Positions 30,812 to 40,463 are shown, counted from the stretch's first letter. The stretch: 64,000 bases of DNA from Hyphomicrobiaceae bacterium (GCA_021730785.1 JAKFWF010000049.1:1-64000); one strand, 5' to 3'. A program made the numbers and translations. The notes: generated from the letters alone by a model not told the origin.

Positions 30812-31590
30812 CGTTCACCGTCCGCGCACCCTATGCGCAAGCTTTGCAATCAGCTTGCTTGCCGTGGGGTAGTAGATTGCCCGCGCCAAGGGCGCGCGCC
30901 CGAGCTTCGCGCCGGCGCAGATTTTACGGCTGATTTTCACAGCCTGCGCCTCGTCCGTCACTTCGAAAATTTTGCACGGCACGCAAGCATCCTGATTGCA
31001 GCGGGCTCTCACGCAGATATCTGCATGATGGCAATTCTCCTTCAACTTCGGGTGAGCACTCCACGCCGGCAGATGACGGAATGGCTGCTGGCGCAGCCCC
31101 CGCGACTGGCGTCGCGGGATGAGCGCGTATCGCTCGCGGGGCGGAAGTCAGGGTCGTGGCCGTCGCGGGCTGCTGCGCAGCCGCACATCGCGAGGGGGAT
31201 TGCTACAGGAACGAGACGGGACTGAGGAAACGCTTGGCACGTCGGCATCTGACGTCATCGTCGTCAGTGGCGAGAACGGCATTCATCTTCTTTAACCATA
31301 CCCAGCAGCGCCAACTGAAAATAATAATTCTCGAAATAAAATCAGCCTGAGAAAAATCAATGCGATATCAGGTGCGAGGCATTATTCAAAGCCTTTCAGA
31401 TTCCGCAATCTTTAAGATTACAAAGCCATAATGGTACCAAATGGAGGCAGGGTAGCAAGATGGGGTTTCGTGATACGAAACCGGTCTGCCGTAAATACGG
31501 CAGTCCATCTTGTCGGGGCTACGGGCTTGCAGCCCGAACGCGCCCCGAACCCCCGGACGTTGGCACTCGGCCTCCAGGGTGGACGAAGCG
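30812..31590. other. oriT: Non-coding region ahead of mobC with hairpins; candidate oriT region
   Basis: A 780-bp stretch without a credible gene, on the side of mobC where an origin of transfer is usual. It contains CCCGCGA-CTGGCG-TCGCGGG (31099-31118), related to the hairpins at 25.4 and 29.8 kb. An AT-rich part lies at 31270-31435. A cluster just before mobC has GGTTTCG-TGATA-CGAAACC (31464-31482), CTGCCGTA-AA-TACGGCAG (31486-31503) and a nested stem TCGGGG...CCCCGA (31513-31518/31543-31548) enclosing CGGGCT-TGC-AGCCCG. An ATCCTG, the core of many MOBP nick sites, occurs at 30989-30994. The exact nick site cannot be fixed by reading alone. Confidence 0.45.
31486..31503. promoter_or_regulatory. 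CTGCCGTA-AA-TACGGCAG palindrome upstream of mobC
   Basis: An 18-bp palindrome with 8-bp perfect arms around AA, containing the CCGTA-AA-TACGG core of the plasmid-wide family. It lies 88 bp before the mobC ATG and 5 bp after another dyad (GGTTTCG-TGATA-CGAAACC). It is probably an operator for the mob operon and would link mobilisation to the partition regulator. Confidence 0.65.
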
Positions 31591-31944
31591 ATGGCACGGA
31601 CGAAGGACAAGAGTACCGTCAAGGATCGGCATGTGAGCTTCCGGCTCTCGGTGGAGGAACACTTCCGGCTGATGGACAAGGCGCAACGCTCCGGCCTCAG
31701 TGTCGGCGACTTTGTTCGAGCCAGGTCGCTCGGCGCGAGGAAGCGCAAACCGGCCACGGTCACGGCCATGAGCCCCCTGCCGGCAGATCTCGATCTCGCC
31801 ATCCAGCTCAGGAAGATCGGCGTCAACGTCAACCAGATCGCGCATCACTGCAACCGCTTCCAGGTGCCGCCGCCGGCCGAGCTGGAGCCGCTGTTGCGTG
31901 ACATTCGCCGGCTGCTCACCGCCAGCTTCGGGCCATCCGGCTGA
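31591..31944 (+). CDS. mobC: MobC-like relaxosome accessory protein
   Basis: A 117-residue protein. The N-terminal part has the ribbon-helix-helix-like pattern of mobilisation accessory proteins (DRHVSFRLSVEEHFRLMDKA, then SGLSVGDFVRARSLG). The C-terminal segment LRKIGVNVNQIAHHCNRFQV is the hallmark of the MobC/BacMobC family. It would bind oriT and help the relaxase open and nick DNA. The ATG at 31591 is chosen because the reading frame upstream runs through the palindromic regulatory DNA. It ends 18 bp before the relaxase. Confidence 0.82.
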   Translation: MARTKDKSTVKDRHVSFRLSVEEHFRLMDKAQRSGLSVGDFVRARSLGARKRKPATVTAMSPLPADLDLAIQLRKIGVNVNQIAHHCNRFQVPPPAELEPLLRDIRRLLTASFGPSG

Positions 31945-31962
31945 TAGCGCTGTGATCGCACC

Positions 31963-33651
31963 ATGATTGTTCGCATCTCGAAAAACGGTCGCAGCTTCAA
32001 AGGAGCGGCGGCCTATTATCTGCACGACAAAGCTGCCGATCCGGAGACGCCCAAGCATCTGAAACCGACGACCGATGACCGTGTGGCGTTCATCGCCACG
32101 CGCAATCTGGTGTTCGACGATCCGCGCCAGGCGACGGCGGAGATGATCCGCACGGCTTACGCGCAGAACGAGCTGAAACGCGCCAACGGTATTAGCCTCG
32201 CCGGCCGGAAATGCACCGAGCCCGTCAAGACGCTATCTCTCAGCTGGCATCCCGACGAGAAGCCGTCCCCGGATCAGATGATCGAGACCGCAGACCGCTA
32301 TCTCAGACACATGGGCTGGCACGAGCATCAGGCGCTGATCATCGGGCATGACGACACCGCGCACCCCCATGTTCACATCAGCGTCAATCGCGTGCATCCC
32401 GAGACCGGCCGCGTGCTCGATGACCGGCTGGAGTACAAGCGCAGCCAAAGCTGGGCGCTCGAGTACGAGAAGGAGATGGGCCGCATCTGGTGCGAGAACC
32501 GCCAGGAAAACGCCAAGCCGCGCGAGGAGCGCGCACCGGAGCGCTCGGCCAACGACAACGACCTGCCCCACAACGTCATCCAGCTCGCCCGTCCCCTCGA
32601 GCGCGACTACGCCGCGTCAGAGAAGACACGCGAGGAGGTCTTTGCGCTGGAGCACGATCTCCTCAAACGCGAGCAGCGGCAGGAGCGCGAGGCCTGGTTC
32701 GCCGACGGCAAGGATCTCTTCAAGGAGACCCGCAACGCCGTCTGGCGCGAGGTGAAAGAGGAGTATCGCGAGGATTGGAAGCAGCTCTTCGCCGACAAGG
32801 CCGTGCAGGAGAAGGCCGCTGCCGAACATTCGGGATCGGCGCTCGACCGCGCGTTCTTTTTCGCCAAGACCGGCGATTGGGAGCAAGCGCGCGCCGCCTT
32901 CGATGACAGGAACGCCGTTCATGCAGCCGTCGCCACCGAGTTCGCCGGCCGCGCTTCGGAATTGCGCCGCCAACAGCTGGAGGAGACACGGGAGCGGCAG
33001 AGCCTCGCGCTCGATGCCCTCAAGCTTGACCGCACCGATGGCTACAAGGAGCTGCTCGCCCGCCAGCAGGAGCAGCGCCAGGAAATGCGCGAAGCGCACG
33101 CCGCCGGCGAGAGGGCCGGGCATCTCATTGGTCAGACGCATGCGGCGCGCACCGCCAATGAGAACAGTGCGCCGGGCGCCGCGCCGCCGTCCGCCGCCAA
33201 CAGCAACCGCGATCAGACTGATATCTCGCAACAGATCGCCGGCGCGGTTGGGCAAGACATCGCGCAACCCCCGGCTGCCCCGCCTGAGACGCGCGCCGTC
33301 GAGCCGTTGATTGCATTGGAATTGCCGCCCTCGTCGCCCGAGGATCGTGCGACCGAGATTGCGGTCGGCAACGCCGCTACGGGCGCCGCCGATCTTGGTG
33401 CCGGTGCCATCGGCGGCACTGCCAATTATTTGGCCGACCAGCTCGGCGAGCTGTTCGCACCAACGCCACCCGAAGTGCGCGAGGCGCAAGCCAAGGCACA
33501 GGACCAGGCCCGCGAGGACGCCGAAGCCCAGAAGCCGGTAAATCCGTTTCTCAAGCACACCGGTATGGCGGAGAACAAGGCCACGCTCGAGCGCGAGGAG
33601 AAGGAGCGCGATGATTACTGGGACGACCGCGAGCGACGACGGGAACGGTGA
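31963..33651 (+). CDS. Conjugative relaxase, MobA/VirD2 family
   Basis: A 562-residue relaxase. The N-terminal domain (1-180) shows motif I with tandem tyrosines (FKGAAAYYLHDK, residues 13-24) and motif III GHDDTAHPHVHISVNRVHP (about 127-145), the HxHxxxN metal-binding triad. It would nick oriT, stay attached to the 5' end via Tyr and pilot the strand into the recipient. Residues 210-430 are charged and helical (many Glu/Arg, coiled-coil-like). A hydrophobic Ala/Gly segment lies near 465-490 (VGNAATGAADLGAGAIGGTA), and the end is very basic and acidic. No primase or helicase domain is visible. Confidence 0.9.
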   Translation: MIVRISKNGRSFKGAAAYYLHDKAADPETPKHLKPTTDDRVAFIATRNLVFDDPRQATAEMIRTAYAQNELKRANGISLAGRKCTEPVKTLSLSWHPDEKPSPDQMIETADRYLRHMGWHEHQALIIGHDDTAHPHVHISVNRVHPETGRVLDDRLEYKRSQSWALEYEKEMGRIWCENRQENAKPREERAPERSANDNDLPHNVIQLARPLERDYAASEKTREEVFALEHDLLKREQRQEREAWFADGKDLFKETRNAVWREVKEEYREDWKQLFADKAVQEKAAAEHSGSALDRAFFFAKTGDWEQARAAFDDRNAVHAAVATEFAGRASELRRQQLEETRERQSLALDALKLDRTDGYKELLARQQEQRQEMREAHAAGERAGHLIGQTHAARTANENSAPGAAPPSAANSNRDQTDISQQIAGAVGQDIAQPPAAPPETRAVEPLIALELPPSSPEDRATEIAVGNAATGAADLGAGAIGGTANYLADQLGELFAPTPPEVREAQAKAQDQAREDAEAQKPVNPFLKHTGMAENKATLEREEKERDDYWDDRERRRER

Positions 33652-34202
33652 CGGGCGCTTCGGAAAGGCCGAGCCGAAGCCCCCTCGAAACCCGCAAGGC
33701 CAGCGATGGAAGTGACAAAGGCCTCCGCGATGCGATGCGCAGTCTGCACGCCGCCGAGCGCACCCTGCTCAACGCGCGGCATCGGGGCGAGATCGATCGC
33801 GCCCTGGCCGGCATCGCCGCCGACGCCGCACTGGCGACAACGGCTCGCGGACAACTCATCAACGCTCTTTTTGCCGACCGCATGGCGCGCATCGCGGCAC
33901 ACCTTTCGCCCGCAGAGCGTGCTGCCCAGATCCGGCAACTGCAGGGCGAAGAAGCCGCCGCTCTGGCCGCATTGCACCTCGAGGCGGCACGCGAGAGCGA
34001 GGCCGCGCGCCGAGGCGCCCTCGCCCCGATCCGCGCCCAACAGCGTTCGGAAAGCGCGGGGCTTGCGCGCCGTCACCGGGCAGAACGCATGGCCGTGGCG
34101 CTGACAGACCGCCGCCGATCCGCCGCCAATCCCAACCATCGACACCGTGGCCCCGCGCAGTGGTGTGTTGCGCGGCGATGGCTCGGCATGCGCTCGACGT
34201 AA
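33648..34202 (+). CDS. Helical hypothetical protein downstream of the relaxase (184 aa)
   Basis: A 184-residue Ala/Arg-rich helical protein. The GTG start overlaps the stop codon of the relaxase (GTGA), which supports coupled translation. Central helices (ERAAQIRQLQGEEAAALAAL) suggest a coiled coil, and the end is basic with several Trp and Arg. It may be a mobilisation accessory factor by position. No family recognised. Confidence 0.6.
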   Translation: MTGASERPSRSPLETRKASDGSDKGLRDAMRSLHAAERTLLNARHRGEIDRALAGIAADAALATTARGQLINALFADRMARIAAHLSPAERAAQIRQLQGEEAAALAALHLEAARESEAARRGALAPIRAQQRSESAGLARRHRAERMAVALTDRRRSAANPNHRHRGPAQWCVARRWLGMRST

Positions 34203-34298
34203 GGCTGGTATTGCACCACGGCGTAGTTAGTAGTATTTTGAAGAATAATTCTCCGCGCGCTGCCCGCGCTTTATTCGACTAAACATTTTACACGTACA

Positions 34299-35615
34299 AT
34301 GGTGTTATCTATGGGATTTCAAATACCGCCCTTGGGTATATCGAGGCGGCGCTTTTTGACCGCATCACTGCTCGGCCTCGCGTACGTCAATCATGCTTGG
34401 GCGACAAACGCGCCGCGCAACGTACGACACATGGCGCGCTATTGCGTTGTATCGCCGGCATGGGACGACTTGGCTCCGTTTCCCGCCAATGCTGCGGGCG
34501 ATAGTCCTGATCTAACGTGGTCGGGCGCAATGGATGCGCCGATCGTCACGACACCAAATCTGAGATCAAAAGCCGCCAGCGGGCAGCATTCCTTGCTCAC
34601 TGTCGTCAACGAGGACGGTACAAGTGTTCGCCGGGCGCGGCTTCCAGGGTTGCTACACTCGGGCGTCTTTTTGGGTGATCGGCTAATCTTGGTAACTCGC
34701 GGCGAACCAGGCCTCCTCCTTGTCCTTGACGTCGAGACATTCGCCATTGTGGCTTCCGTTACCGCCGAAGACGATTGGTTGATGGGCGGACATGTAGAAC
34801 CGTGGCTGCTCCCTGGCCAGTTCGCAATCACTATGAACAGGCAAATCGAAGGAACATATGATCGCGTCGACGTCTACGAGATCGACCCTTTGCGAAAAAT
34901 CGCGAGCTACCCATCCTATGGATTCCAGGCTCACGAACTCAAGCTGGACCATCTCACAAAGCGCTTGTATATCGGCCATTACGGTTCGTATTACTTCTCC
35001 GGCCCATACCAGCACTTATATTCTGCGACGCCGCTTAAGCGCTTCATGTCACCCGATGATTCAAAAATGACCTACTATCCTGGCTCCGTGTCAGTCGTCG
35101 ATGCTCGGTCAGGAAGCTTGATATCGCGCTTGAGCAGCGCGGCAAATGGCCCACATGGCCATCTTGGCGTATCGACAAGCGGGCAGGTTTTTCTGACGCG
35201 GCTGCCGCCCTTACTTACCGGCCGCAGCAATGTCTTGAACAGCGCCGCTTTCGCCGAAGGCACACAACACCATAACCTCACTGCGGACTTTTACGATCAA
35301 CGCCGATTTGACAGCACGGGCACCTCGATCACGATCGATCACGCCGCGAACCGCTTCTACCTTGCCGATCGGCACCCCAATGGCTGCCTCATCTTTGGTT
35401 CGTGCCAGACACCCCATCAGGTGACACACGTCGCCAACCCAGATCCGATCCGCTTCGGCGGAACGATGAGTCTCACCCCGCATCCCGATGGCGAGCACAT
35501 CGTTGTCGCTTGTACCGATGGGATTTTGAAGTTTACACGCGCTGGTGCCTTTGTGCCTGACGGATCATTCCCTGTGCAAGTTGGCGCGCACAGTCATATC
35601 TGCGCGATCGCTTGA
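34299..35615 (+). CDS. Tat-exported beta-propeller-like protein (438 aa)
   Basis: A 438-residue protein with a twin-arginine signal (ISRRRFLTASLLGLAYVNHA, about 14-33), indicating export in folded form, often with a cofactor. The mature part has repeated strand-rich units reminiscent of YncE/quinoprotein-type propellers (LILVTRGEPGLLLVLDVETF, SVVDARSGSLISRL, MSLTPHPDGEHIVVACTDG). Metal or cofactor ligands are not evident. It starts a block of exported proteins that continues to 40.5 kb. It lies convergent to the small secreted gene downstream. The exact substrate or role is unknown. Confidence 0.7.
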   Translation: MVLSMGFQIPPLGISRRRFLTASLLGLAYVNHAWATNAPRNVRHMARYCVVSPAWDDLAPFPANAAGDSPDLTWSGAMDAPIVTTPNLRSKAASGQHSLLTVVNEDGTSVRRARLPGLLHSGVFLGDRLILVTRGEPGLLLVLDVETFAIVASVTAEDDWLMGGHVEPWLLPGQFAITMNRQIEGTYDRVDVYEIDPLRKIASYPSYGFQAHELKLDHLTKRLYIGHYGSYYFSGPYQHLYSATPLKRFMSPDDSKMTYYPGSVSVVDARSGSLISRLSSAANGPHGHLGVSTSGQVFLTRLPPLLTGRSNVLNSAAFAEGTQHHNLTADFYDQRRFDSTGTSITIDHAANRFYLADRHPNGCLIFGSCQTPHQVTHVANPDPIRFGGTMSLTPHPDGEHIVVACTDGILKFTRAGAFVPDGSFPVQVGAHSHICAIA

Positions 35616-36011
35616 TCAGGGCTGTTGCGGCATCGCCGGCGGCTTGCACCAGACCACAGAAGCGTCCTTTGGGCTATCTGCGCTCGGCAGCAAATCGTCC
35701 GGGCATTTGCCGCCCTTAAGCTTGTCTTTGCTAAACACAAAAACAGTCCGGCGGAATTCACAATAGACGGCCCCAGCAGCAGCAGCCTGTTGTGTCTCCG
35801 GCCCTTGATAGAGTGTTGAGCCGGGCGGACATGACGTTCCTGGAAAAGCGAAATAGAATGGCGCCTTGAGACCGGGCATGGCCGGCGTGCCCCGCTGCGG
35901 AATCTGCGGCTGTCCTTGTCCCCATGCATCTGTCGCGAAGATAATCGCACCAACCAATGTGACGATGCGCAGAAATTGCAAGTCTGCTTTAGTGTGTTTG
36001 ATCATGAACAT
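35616..36011 (-). CDS. Small secreted Cys-containing protein (131 aa)
   Basis: A 131-residue protein with an N-terminal signal (LQFLRIVTLVGAIIFATDAW then GQGQP). The mature part has four cysteines (TSCPPG, VYCEFRR, GKCPDD, VWCKPP), suited to two disulphides, and is Pro-rich. It sits 4 bp from the cytochrome P460-like gene and on the same strand, so it is probably co-expressed with it. Unknown family. Confidence 0.6.
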   Translation of the reverse strand: MFMIKHTKADLQFLRIVTLVGAIIFATDAWGQGQPQIPQRGTPAMPGLKAPFYFAFPGTSCPPGSTLYQGPETQQAAAAGAVYCEFRRTVFVFSKDKLKGGKCPDDLLPSADSPKDASVVWCKPPAMPQQP

Positions 36012-36015
36012 GCTC

Positions 36016-37032
36016 CTAATAGGGGTTGGTGGGGGGAATATCGCAAAGATAATTAAATGACGGATCGGCCAGCGTGTTCCGTGGCAGTATCGGGCGCCGC
36101 CCGATCAGGAACAGATTTTCCGTATCCTTGCATGCCGGCGCCGGACCGAGTTCGGGCTTGATGACGCCAATGCTTTCCGGAGCGCCGAACACGATCACAA
36201 ACTGCTCATCGGTGGCAGAGATCAGCGCCGCCGGCTTCTTGTTGAGCCGCACGTCTTTGATCAGTGCCGGTACAATCTCGCCCAGAGTTCCCACGAAAAT
36301 ATTGCGGGTTAGAGCACCTTGCAGCGACCGAACCGCTGCGACCTTGACGGGCAGGCTGTCACGCATGCCCTTTGGCAGATTATTCCATGGGGTATCCATG
36401 AACCCTAGCGTTTTAACAGCCGGAGGAAGCTTCATTGGAACGCGCGGGCCGAGCGCGCTGTCGAGGTTCGCTATCTCCGAAAATACATATCCGCGATGGA
36501 TCACGCTCGTATGGCAGGCATGACACGCCTTTGCCGTCTCGGAAGGATTTTCGAGGGCGGATCCACCCGGCGCAAACAATGCGTATCCCCAGCCGTCTGT
36601 ACTTGCATATCGCTTCTTGTTGCGTACCATGAATTGATAACGGACAACCCCGGCCGGCAATTTGGAGCTGGGAAAATCGGGATCATCTTGCGATCCTGCG
36701 CCAATTTTTGCGAACACCGCACCATCGGGATAATCGAGCAATTCCTGCTGCAGGGCGCGAAGTGCGATCGGGTTCGCATAGGTGAATCTGAGCTCACCGG
36801 AATCTGTGCGGAACCGTACCGTGATCTGCTTCCACTTCTTTTCAAATCCGACATAGTCGGCCAACCGTATCCCGTTCATCTGCTGGTCGCTCGGCAACCG
36901 CTCTGCATGCGTCGCCCCAACGGGCATCGGTAGAGCCGAGAGCACGATAATGGCAAGCCACGCCAGGAGAAATAGGCACAACGATCTAGGAAGGCATAGC
37001 GTCTTAAGAATGAGAGGCGTGCGGAATTGCAT
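36016..37032 (-). CDS. Cytochrome P460-like exported haem protein (338 aa)
   Basis: A 338-residue exported protein. The signal (CLFLLAWLAIIVLSALPMPVG, about 15-35) is followed by a cytochrome P460-like domain: RFTYANPIALRAL and DGAVFAKIGAGS precede DGWGYALFAPGG, then the c-type haem motif ACHACHTSVIHRGYVF (CxxCH). P460 proteins bind a crosslinked haem and act on hydroxylamine or NO, but this member's longer C-terminal half with NPSETAKACHACH could be a simple c-type redox protein. The ATG at 37032 is preferred over a TTG overlapping the previous gene's stop. Confidence 0.75.
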   Translation of the reverse strand: MQFRTPLILKTLCLPRSLCLFLLAWLAIIVLSALPMPVGATHAERLPSDQQMNGIRLADYVGFEKKWKQITVRFRTDSGELRFTYANPIALRALQQELLDYPDGAVFAKIGAGSQDDPDFPSSKLPAGVVRYQFMVRNKKRYASTDGWGYALFAPGGSALENPSETAKACHACHTSVIHRGYVFSEIANLDSALGPRVPMKLPPAVKTLGFMDTPWNNLPKGMRDSLPVKVAAVRSLQGALTRNIFVGTLGEIVPALIKDVRLNKKPAALISATDEQFVIVFGAPESIGVIKPELGPAPACKDTENLFLIGRRPILPRNTLADPSFNYLCDIPPTNPY

Positions 37033-37037
37033 GCCAA

Positions 37038-40000
37038 CTACCAGAAACAATTCGGCGCGGAATAGCTGAGTGCAATTGAGCCGGCTGTACCAGTTGCTCC
37101 CGTCGCACCAGCCATGCCGCCACCCCCGCCACCACCGCCAAAGGCGGCCCAGCTATTGGCTCCGACCCCGCCGCCACCTCCTGCGCCGCTGGAGCCACCG
37201 CCATTGCCGCCAGCTCTAGGACTCGTGCCACCGGTTGCACCGCTTGCTGCATAACCGCTAAAGGTCCCAGCACCGGCACCGCCGCCACCGCCATAGCTGG
37301 TAGTCCCGGTCGCACCTGCGCCGCCAGGGACAGCGCCATAGTAATTGTAGTAACCGCCACCACCGCCACCGCCGCCGTAGGTCGTGGCACCGCCACCGCC
37401 GCCCCGACCCGCGTAGAGACTGCCAACACTTGTTCCGCCAGCACCCCCAGTGCCTCCGCTTCCAGCGCCGTTCGATCCGTTCGATCCGGCAACCCCGACG
37501 TAACCAGTATAAGCGGCACCACCACCGCCACCACCACCGCCGCCGCCACTGCCACCCGTACCGCCAGCACCCGGCGTGACCGTAACTGTGCTACCCGCAG
37601 GCGCCGTGAATGAACCAGTTGCAGCTGTGGGCGCTGTTCCCGCTGTTCCTGCTGTACCGGCACTACCGGACGCGCCGTTGTTCGTCGTACCGCCCGCACC
37701 ACCGGCTCCGCCGCTGCCCGCAGCGCCACCCGATGTACCTGCCGCTGTCAGCACCGAGCTGCCGTTCACGGTAATCGTCGATGCAGTGCCCGCAGATCCC
37801 GCAGTGCCATTTGCGCCGGTACCGCCCGTACCACCAGCGTACGAGTATGCGGCACCACCACCACCGCCACCGCCACCACCCGTACCCCCAGTGCCACCTT
37901 GGCCGCCGACCGTGCCGTCAAAGTAAAAGGTTACACCGACCGGCAATACGATGGTCCTGGTTGTTGTGATCGTCGCCGTGCAGACAGCGAGCGCCGGCGT
38001 TGCCCATGTGCCATCGCCGCGAAGAAAGGTGGTGGCATCCGCCGTGCCGCTACCAAGACGCGCTGTGCCAACTGTGCCGCTAGATAAACTGCCCGCGTTA
38101 AGCGTTGTTAGCGATGCACCCGACCCACTGAATGTTGTTGCTGTCACCGTGCCGACGACGTGGAGTTGAGTAGACGGCGTCGCCGTCCCGATACCGACAT
38201 TGCCGCTGCTGTAATAGATCGCGCTCGATGCGCCGTTGCTCCACTGGCTGCTCGAGCTCGGCGTCGCCCAGGTACCATCGCCGCGCCAGAAGGTAGTCGA
38301 AGATGCTGACGTGCCGCTGTTAAGGTTTGCGATCGGAAGATTTCCCGTTGCCTGGCTGGCAAGATTGACCGTCGATGCCGCTGCAAGTGTGCCAAGGCCA
38401 AGCGCGGTGCGCTGTGTTGCGGCCGTATTGCCGCAATCCAAGACCGTGCCGCCCGCATTGACCTGGCAGAACAGGTTGGCAGTCAGCGTTCCAACCTGCG
38501 GGTCGGATTCCGACGCACTCGGCGTTGCCCAGGTGCCATCACCGCGCCAGAAGGTACTGCTCGACGCGCCGGTGCCGCCGTTGAGATTGGATACGGACAG
38601 GTTGCCCGTCACGTTCGATGCCAGATTAATCGCCGCCGTCGTGCAGATGACTTGCGTTCCAGCCGAATTCGACGTGCAAAAGTAATTAGCCGTCAGCGTG
38701 CCGACCGAGCCACCGGTTGCCGTCGAAGGTGCTGCCCAGCCGGCGTTCTGTTTCAGGCGCACGATGTTCGTCTTCACGTTGCCGGTCGTTTCAATGGCTT
38801 CCGTGGGCGTTGCCGTGCCGATGCCGAGCCGCTTGTTCGAGTTGTCCCAGAAGAAAGTCGTCGCATCCGACGCCAAATTGCTGCCGCTGCTGAACTGCAC
38901 CGACCCAGCAATACCCGAGGCCGAAGCGCCGCCCGAAGGCGTCGCCCAGGTTCCATCGCCGCGCAGATAGGTGGTGCCATCCGCTGTCCCTGAACCAAGC
39001 CGTGCCGCACCAACGCTGCCCGAGGCAAGGTTCGAAGCATTCAGGGTCGTCAGGCCGGAGCCGTTGCCGGTGAATACTCCCGCACTGCTGATGGTCGCCA
39101 ATGCTGTGCCCGAGCTGTTCTGCACTTCGAACAGATTGCCGGATTGGCTCGCAGCGCCTTTCACGATGAGCGGCTTATCGGATGCCGCCTGCGCGGTGAC
39201 GGTGAGCAGGCTGCCGGTAGTGGCATAGGTCAATGCGCTGGCGCCGCCGAACACGCCCGCGTTGTTGAACTGAAGTTGTGTGGTGCTGCCGCCGGGATTG
39301 CCGCCCGCCGTGGCCCAAGTACCATCGCCGCGCAGATAGGTGGTGCCGTCGGCCGTGCCTGAACCAAGTCGTGCCGCGCCTACGGTGCCGGATGCAAGGT
39401 TCGATGCATTCAAGGTCGTCAGGCCGGAGCCGTTACCCGCCAACGCAGCCCAAGTGCCATCGCCGCGCAGATAGGTGGTGCCATCCGCTGTCCCTGAACC
39501 AAGCCGTGCCGCACCAACGCTGCCCGAGGCAAGGTTCGAAGCATTCAGGGTCGTCAGGCCGGAGCCGTTGCCGGTGAATACGCCGGCACTGCTGATCGTC
39601 GCCAATGCCGTACCGGAGCTGTTCTGCACTTCAACCAGATTGCCGGATTGGCTCGCTGCGCCTTTCACGATGAGCGGTTTGTCGGTTGCCGCCTGCGCAG
39701 TGACGGTGAGCAGGCTGCCGGTAGTGGCATAGGTCAAGGCGCTGGCGCCTTCGAAGGCGCCCGCATTGTTGTACTGAAGTTGTGTGGTGCTGCCGCCGGG
39801 ATTGCCGCCCGCCGTGGCCCAGGTGCCATCGCCGCGCCAGAAGGTAGTGCCGGACGCACCGGTGCCGCTGTTCAAATTAGCGATGGCAAGATTGCCAGCA
39901 ACTTGCGTCGCCAGATTGACGCTGGCGGCCGTCGCCAGCGCGCCAAGCCCCAAGGCCGTGCGTTGTGCCGATGCGGTGTTGGCGCAATCGATCGCCGTGC

Positions 40001-40463
40001 CACCGGCATTCACTTGACAGAATAAGCTCGCCGTCAACGTTCCAACCTGCGGGTCGGATTCAGAAAAGCTCGGCGTTGCCCAGGTACCATCACCACGCCA
40101 GAACGTCGTGCTCGATGCGGATGTACCGCTGTTCAGATTGGTAACCGGCAGATTGCCCGTCACTTGTGTTGCAAGGCTGATCGCCGCCGTGGTGCACACG
40201 ATGCCCGCGCCGCCCGCATCCGATGTGCAGATGTTGTTCGAGGTCAGCGTGCCGATCTTGGGATCGAGCTCGGTCAGCGCGCCGGACGCCGCCATGCTGA
40301 CCCAGCTCGTGCCGTTGCAGAACTGCATGACGGCATAATCTTGATTGTAGCCGACATCGCCCATCGATCCGACGGGATTGGCGCAGGCAGCCATCGCCGT
40401 TGTCGGGGCGCCGAATAGAAATGTGGCCACGACGGCCAAATGAAAAAAGGAAACATGACGCAT
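37038..40463 (-). CDS. Large repetitive surface/tail-fibre-like protein with Gly-rich end (1141 aa)
   Basis: A 1141-residue exported protein. Residues 1-25 are a signal peptide ([20 protein letters not shown]). From about 80 to 845 the protein is built of repeats ending in (F/Y)(W/L)RGDGTWA, eight of which are present, each preceded by segments such as [20 protein letters not shown]. From 848 to 1141 it is an extreme Gly/Ala/Thr-rich tail with Gly runs of up to 10, resembling collagen-like or PE_PGRS-like tails. Similar WRGDGTWA repeats occur in phage tail fibres and bacterial surface proteins. Here there are no phage structural genes nearby, so a cell-surface adhesin is more likely. A 504-bp duplication is visible at DNA level. 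Confidence 0.75.
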   Translation of the reverse strand: MRHVSFFHLAVVATFLFGAPTTAMAACANPVGSMGDVGYNQDYAVMQFCNGTSWVSMAASGALTELDPKIGTLTSNNICTSDAGGAGIVCTTAAISLATQVTGNLPVTNLNSGTSASSTTFWRGDGTWATPSFSESDPQVGTLTASLFCQVNAGGTAIDCANTASAQRTALGLGALATAASVNLATQVAGNLAIANLNSGTGASGTTFWRGDGTWATAGGNPGGSTTQLQYNNAGAFEGASALTYATTGSLLTVTAQAATDKPLIVKGAASQSGNLVEVQNSSGTALATISSAGVFTGNGSGLTTLNASNLASGSVGAARLGSGTADGTTYLRGDGTWAALAGNGSGLTTLNASNLASGTVGAARLGSGTADGTTYLRGDGTWATAGGNPGGSTTQLQFNNAGVFGGASALTYATTGSLLTVTAQAASDKPLIVKGAASQSGNLFEVQNSSGTALATISSAGVFTGNGSGLTTLNASNLASGSVGAARLGSGTADGTTYLRGDGTWATPSGGASASGIAGSVQFSSGSNLASDATTFFWDNSNKRLGIGTATPTEAIETTGNVKTNIVRLKQNAGWAAPSTATGGSVGTLTANYFCTSNSAGTQVICTTAAINLASNVTGNLSVSNLNGGTGASSSTFWRGDGTWATPSASESDPQVGTLTANLFCQVNAGGTVLDCGNTAATQRTALGLGTLAAASTVNLASQATGNLPIANLNSGTSASSTTFWRGDGTWATPSSSSQWSNGASSAIYYSSGNVGIGTATPSTQLHVVGTVTATTFSGSGASLTTLNAGSLSSGTVGTARLGSGTADATTFLRGDGTWATPALAVCTATITTTRTIVLPVGVTFYFDGTVGGQGGTGGTGGGGGGGGGAAYSYAGGTGGTGANGTAGSAGTASTITVNGSSVLTAAGTSGGAAGSGGAGGAGGTTNNGASGSAGTAGTAGTAPTAATGSFTAPAGSTVTVTPGAGGTGGSGGGGGGGGGGAAYTGYVGVAGSNGSNGAGSGGTGGAGGTSVGSLYAGRGGGGGATTYGGGGGGGGYYNYYGAVPGGAGATGTTSYGGGGGAGAGTFSGYAASGATGGTSPRAGGNGGGSSGAGGGGGVGANSWAAFGGGGGGGGMAGATGATGTAGSIALSYSAPNCFW
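38953..39838 (-). repeat. Large near-identical direct repeat inside the surface-protein gene
   Basis: About 380 bp starting at 38953 recur almost unchanged from 39457, 504 bp away; a partial third copy of the first 100 bp starts at 39322. The high identity points to recent duplication or ongoing recombination. Units could be gained or lost, altering the length of the exposed repeat region. Confidence 0.75.

Noticed and set aside
30989-30994. ATCCTG as the definite nick site of oriT
   Set aside because: A six-base match occurs often by chance and the flanking inverted repeat expected beside a nick site is weak. Mentioned only as a candidate.
37038-40463. Phage tail-fibre-like repeats suggesting a prophage
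   Set aside because: The protein has a signal peptide and the neighbourhood has no capsid, portal, terminase, tail or lysis genes.
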